Assembly: GCF_008000935.1 (NCBI RefSeq)
Contig: NZ_CP042831.1
Coordinates: forward strand, 2,418,001-2,482,000
DNA: 64,000 nt
Origin: Flavobacterium alkalisoli
Lineage (GTDB): Bacteria; Bacteroidota; Bacteroidia; Flavobacteriales; Flavobacteriaceae
Reading direction: 5' to 3'
Positions 62,877-64,000 of this stretch are shown here, piece by piece; position 1 is the stretch's first letter; each line of letters starts with the position of its first letter. Under the pieces are notes generated by a model. That model worked only from the letters and a program-made list of their open reading frames with translations, ran no database searches and was not told the DNA's origin. A program made the translations under genes and the position numbers.

Positions 62877-64000
62877 TTAAAGCGTTATCGTGTATCGTTG
62901 CGGAAGCTCTATATCAAAAGTAAAGTTGGTAAGCTGTTGTTTAGGGTTTTTAATCCTTGCGTTTGATGTTTTAAGGGTAACCTCCATCCAGTTGTTTTTT
63001 CCGTTTTGGCTAAGGGGTTTCCCCGTAAACAGATACACTTTGGGGCTTTCCAGTATACCCTGTACAATGCGGCGTTCGTCGTCGTTAAGCAGTTCGGCGG
63101 TAATTTTAAGGGTATCCATACTCTCTTTACCTATTTGGGTAGTGCGGCCAAAGGAGTTTTCCAAATTAAAATAATCACGGTCTAATTCGCCTATTTGTTG
63201 CGTACTGCGGTCTATGCTGTAGGTGTTTTCAAAAAGCCAGTAGCTGTACCCGCCGTAGTTGTTGAGCCATTTTAGGTAAACACCTTTTTTGTATGGCACT
63301 TTTTCCAGCGTAATAAATTTATCTGTACTATAGTCAAACGTACTTTTCTTAAAACGTATTTCGTTAAAACCTTCCACTAGCGGGAACAGACTCTCCAGTG
63401 TTTCATCGGTACGGCCATCGCTAAAAACAAGTCGGCTTACACGTGCTTTTGTAGGTAGCTTTACCGATAATGCCGTAGTGGTATTCTTTAGGTAAAAGTA
63501 AGTGAAGTTGGGCATAAATAAGCTAACATCAAACGGATAGCCTTCCCAGTATTTGAGGTAATAATGCTGCGTACTGTTAGCCTTATTGGGAGAAAGCAAA
63601 AAGTAATCGGAAGTAGTGCGGCGGTTGTAATCATCCAGCTGATGTGCTCCCGAAATCCACGTTAGGTTATACCCGTTATCGTCGTGTGCATCGTCGTTCA
63701 TCCAAATGGTAAAATACAGGTTGGTATTAAAGTACGACCCGTTTTCAAAATTATAAACATAACTGTTGGTGTTAAGCCCTTCCAGATTTGGGGTTAGGGT
63801 ATCCTCAAAATTTCGGGTATTGATGTATGAGGTTACATAAGGCTTTAGGTTTAGGAAGAAAGTACCGTCTGGCGCGGGGTAAATACGCATAGGCTTATTA
63901 TTAAAGGTAAGGTCGCAGTATTTGGGCTTACCCGGCAGGGTACTGTAAAAGTTAAGCACATCGTTATTGTATGCCATACGCACACGGTAAATGTCTATAG
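62877..64000 (-). CDS. Phage tail protein (partial, 5' end beyond window)
   Basis: At least 374 residues; the frame stays open to the window edge (IDIYRVRMAYNNDVLNFYS), so the GTG at 63983 and ATG at 63977 are not safe starts. Beta-rich structural protein with WISGAHQLDDYNRRTTSDYF and a C-terminal domain ending FTFDIELPQRYTITL. Style and position next to the 735-residue tail gene suggest a distal tail or baseplate protein. Confidence 0.62.
   Translation of the reverse strand, partial: IDIYRVRMAYNNDVLNFYSTLPGKPKYCDLTFNNKPMRIYPAPDGTFFLNLKPYVTSYINTRNFEDTLTPNLEGLNTNSYVYNFENGSYFNTNLYFTIWMNDDAHDDNGYNLTWISGAHQLDDYNRRTTSDYFLLSPNKANSTQHYYLKYWEGYPFDVSLFMPNFTYFYLKNTTTALSVKLPTKARVSRLVFSDGRTDETLESLFPLVEGFNEIRFKKSTFDYSTDKFITLEKVPYKKGVYLKWLNNYGGYSYWLFENTYSIDRSTQQIGELDRDYFNLENSFGRTTQIGKESMDTLKITAELLNDDERRIVQGILESPKVYLFTGKPLSQNGKNNWMEVTLKTSNARIKNPKQQLTNFTFDIELPQRYTITL

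Overview
The window is chromosomal DNA of a flavobacterium-like member of the Bacteroidetes. The evidence is TAnnTTTG promoter boxes, start codons preceded by A-rich sequence instead of Shine-Dalgarno motifs, many small lipoproteins and secreted proteins with short Leu-rich signal peptides, and housekeeping proteins of Bacteroidetes type: one-piece PurL, BshB1, and a MenI/MenF pair. No taxon can be fixed more closely from the sequence alone.

Region 1 (1-22.7 kb) is core chromosome with small accessory insertions. It holds a ClC chloride transporter (cut by the window start), an AlkD-like glycosylase, ACP phosphodiesterase, GlmM, PurL, DUF3592-like membrane proteins, a NYN-LOTUS protein, an LpxD-type acyltransferase, lipoproteins, MenI, isochorismate synthase, BshB1 and tRNA-His. 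Between glmM and purL lies an AT-rich accessory patch. It contains a peptidoglycan glycosyltransferase (GT51) domain fused to a four-helix membrane domain, broken by a one-base shift in a homopolymer.

Region 2 (22.7-32.1 kb) is accessory. It contains an AT-rich cassette of four small unrecognised genes (23.1-24.2 kb), secreted proteins, an unrecognised trio of genes (25.2-28.3 kb), a ChrA-type transporter and two tandem lipocalin-like lipoproteins.

Region 3 (32.1-64.0 kb) is dominated by a tailed-phage morphogenesis gene set, all on the minus strand. Read from the right edge it runs: tail protein, large tail protein, tape measure, two small proteins, protease-scaffold, major capsid, tail-tube-like, portal, connector-like, tail fibre, holin, M15 endolysin, spanin-like lipoprotein. 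The set is broken up by host-type plus-strand cargo: lipoprotein and secreted-protein arrays, a SIMPL protein, an SDR enzyme and a Crp/Fnr regulator. It is also invaded by the same short repeats that litter the core chromosome. All phage genes are nevertheless open. No integrase, terminase, replication or repressor gene is visible. This fits a long-resident, possibly domesticated phage-derived particle, but the right edge is cut.

A family of short interspersed repeats links all regions. Its variants keep complementary termini (ATTGC/GCAAT, ATTTC/GAAAT, ATGTC/GACAT, ATTCC/GGAAT). It is accompanied by a CCCCTCTTGAGAGGGG module, a long structured module of about 175-190 bp, and a 147-bp tandem array. 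The strongest leads are the four-gene small cassette, the GT51 membrane fusion, the interrupted but intact phage gene set, and the covarying repeats.
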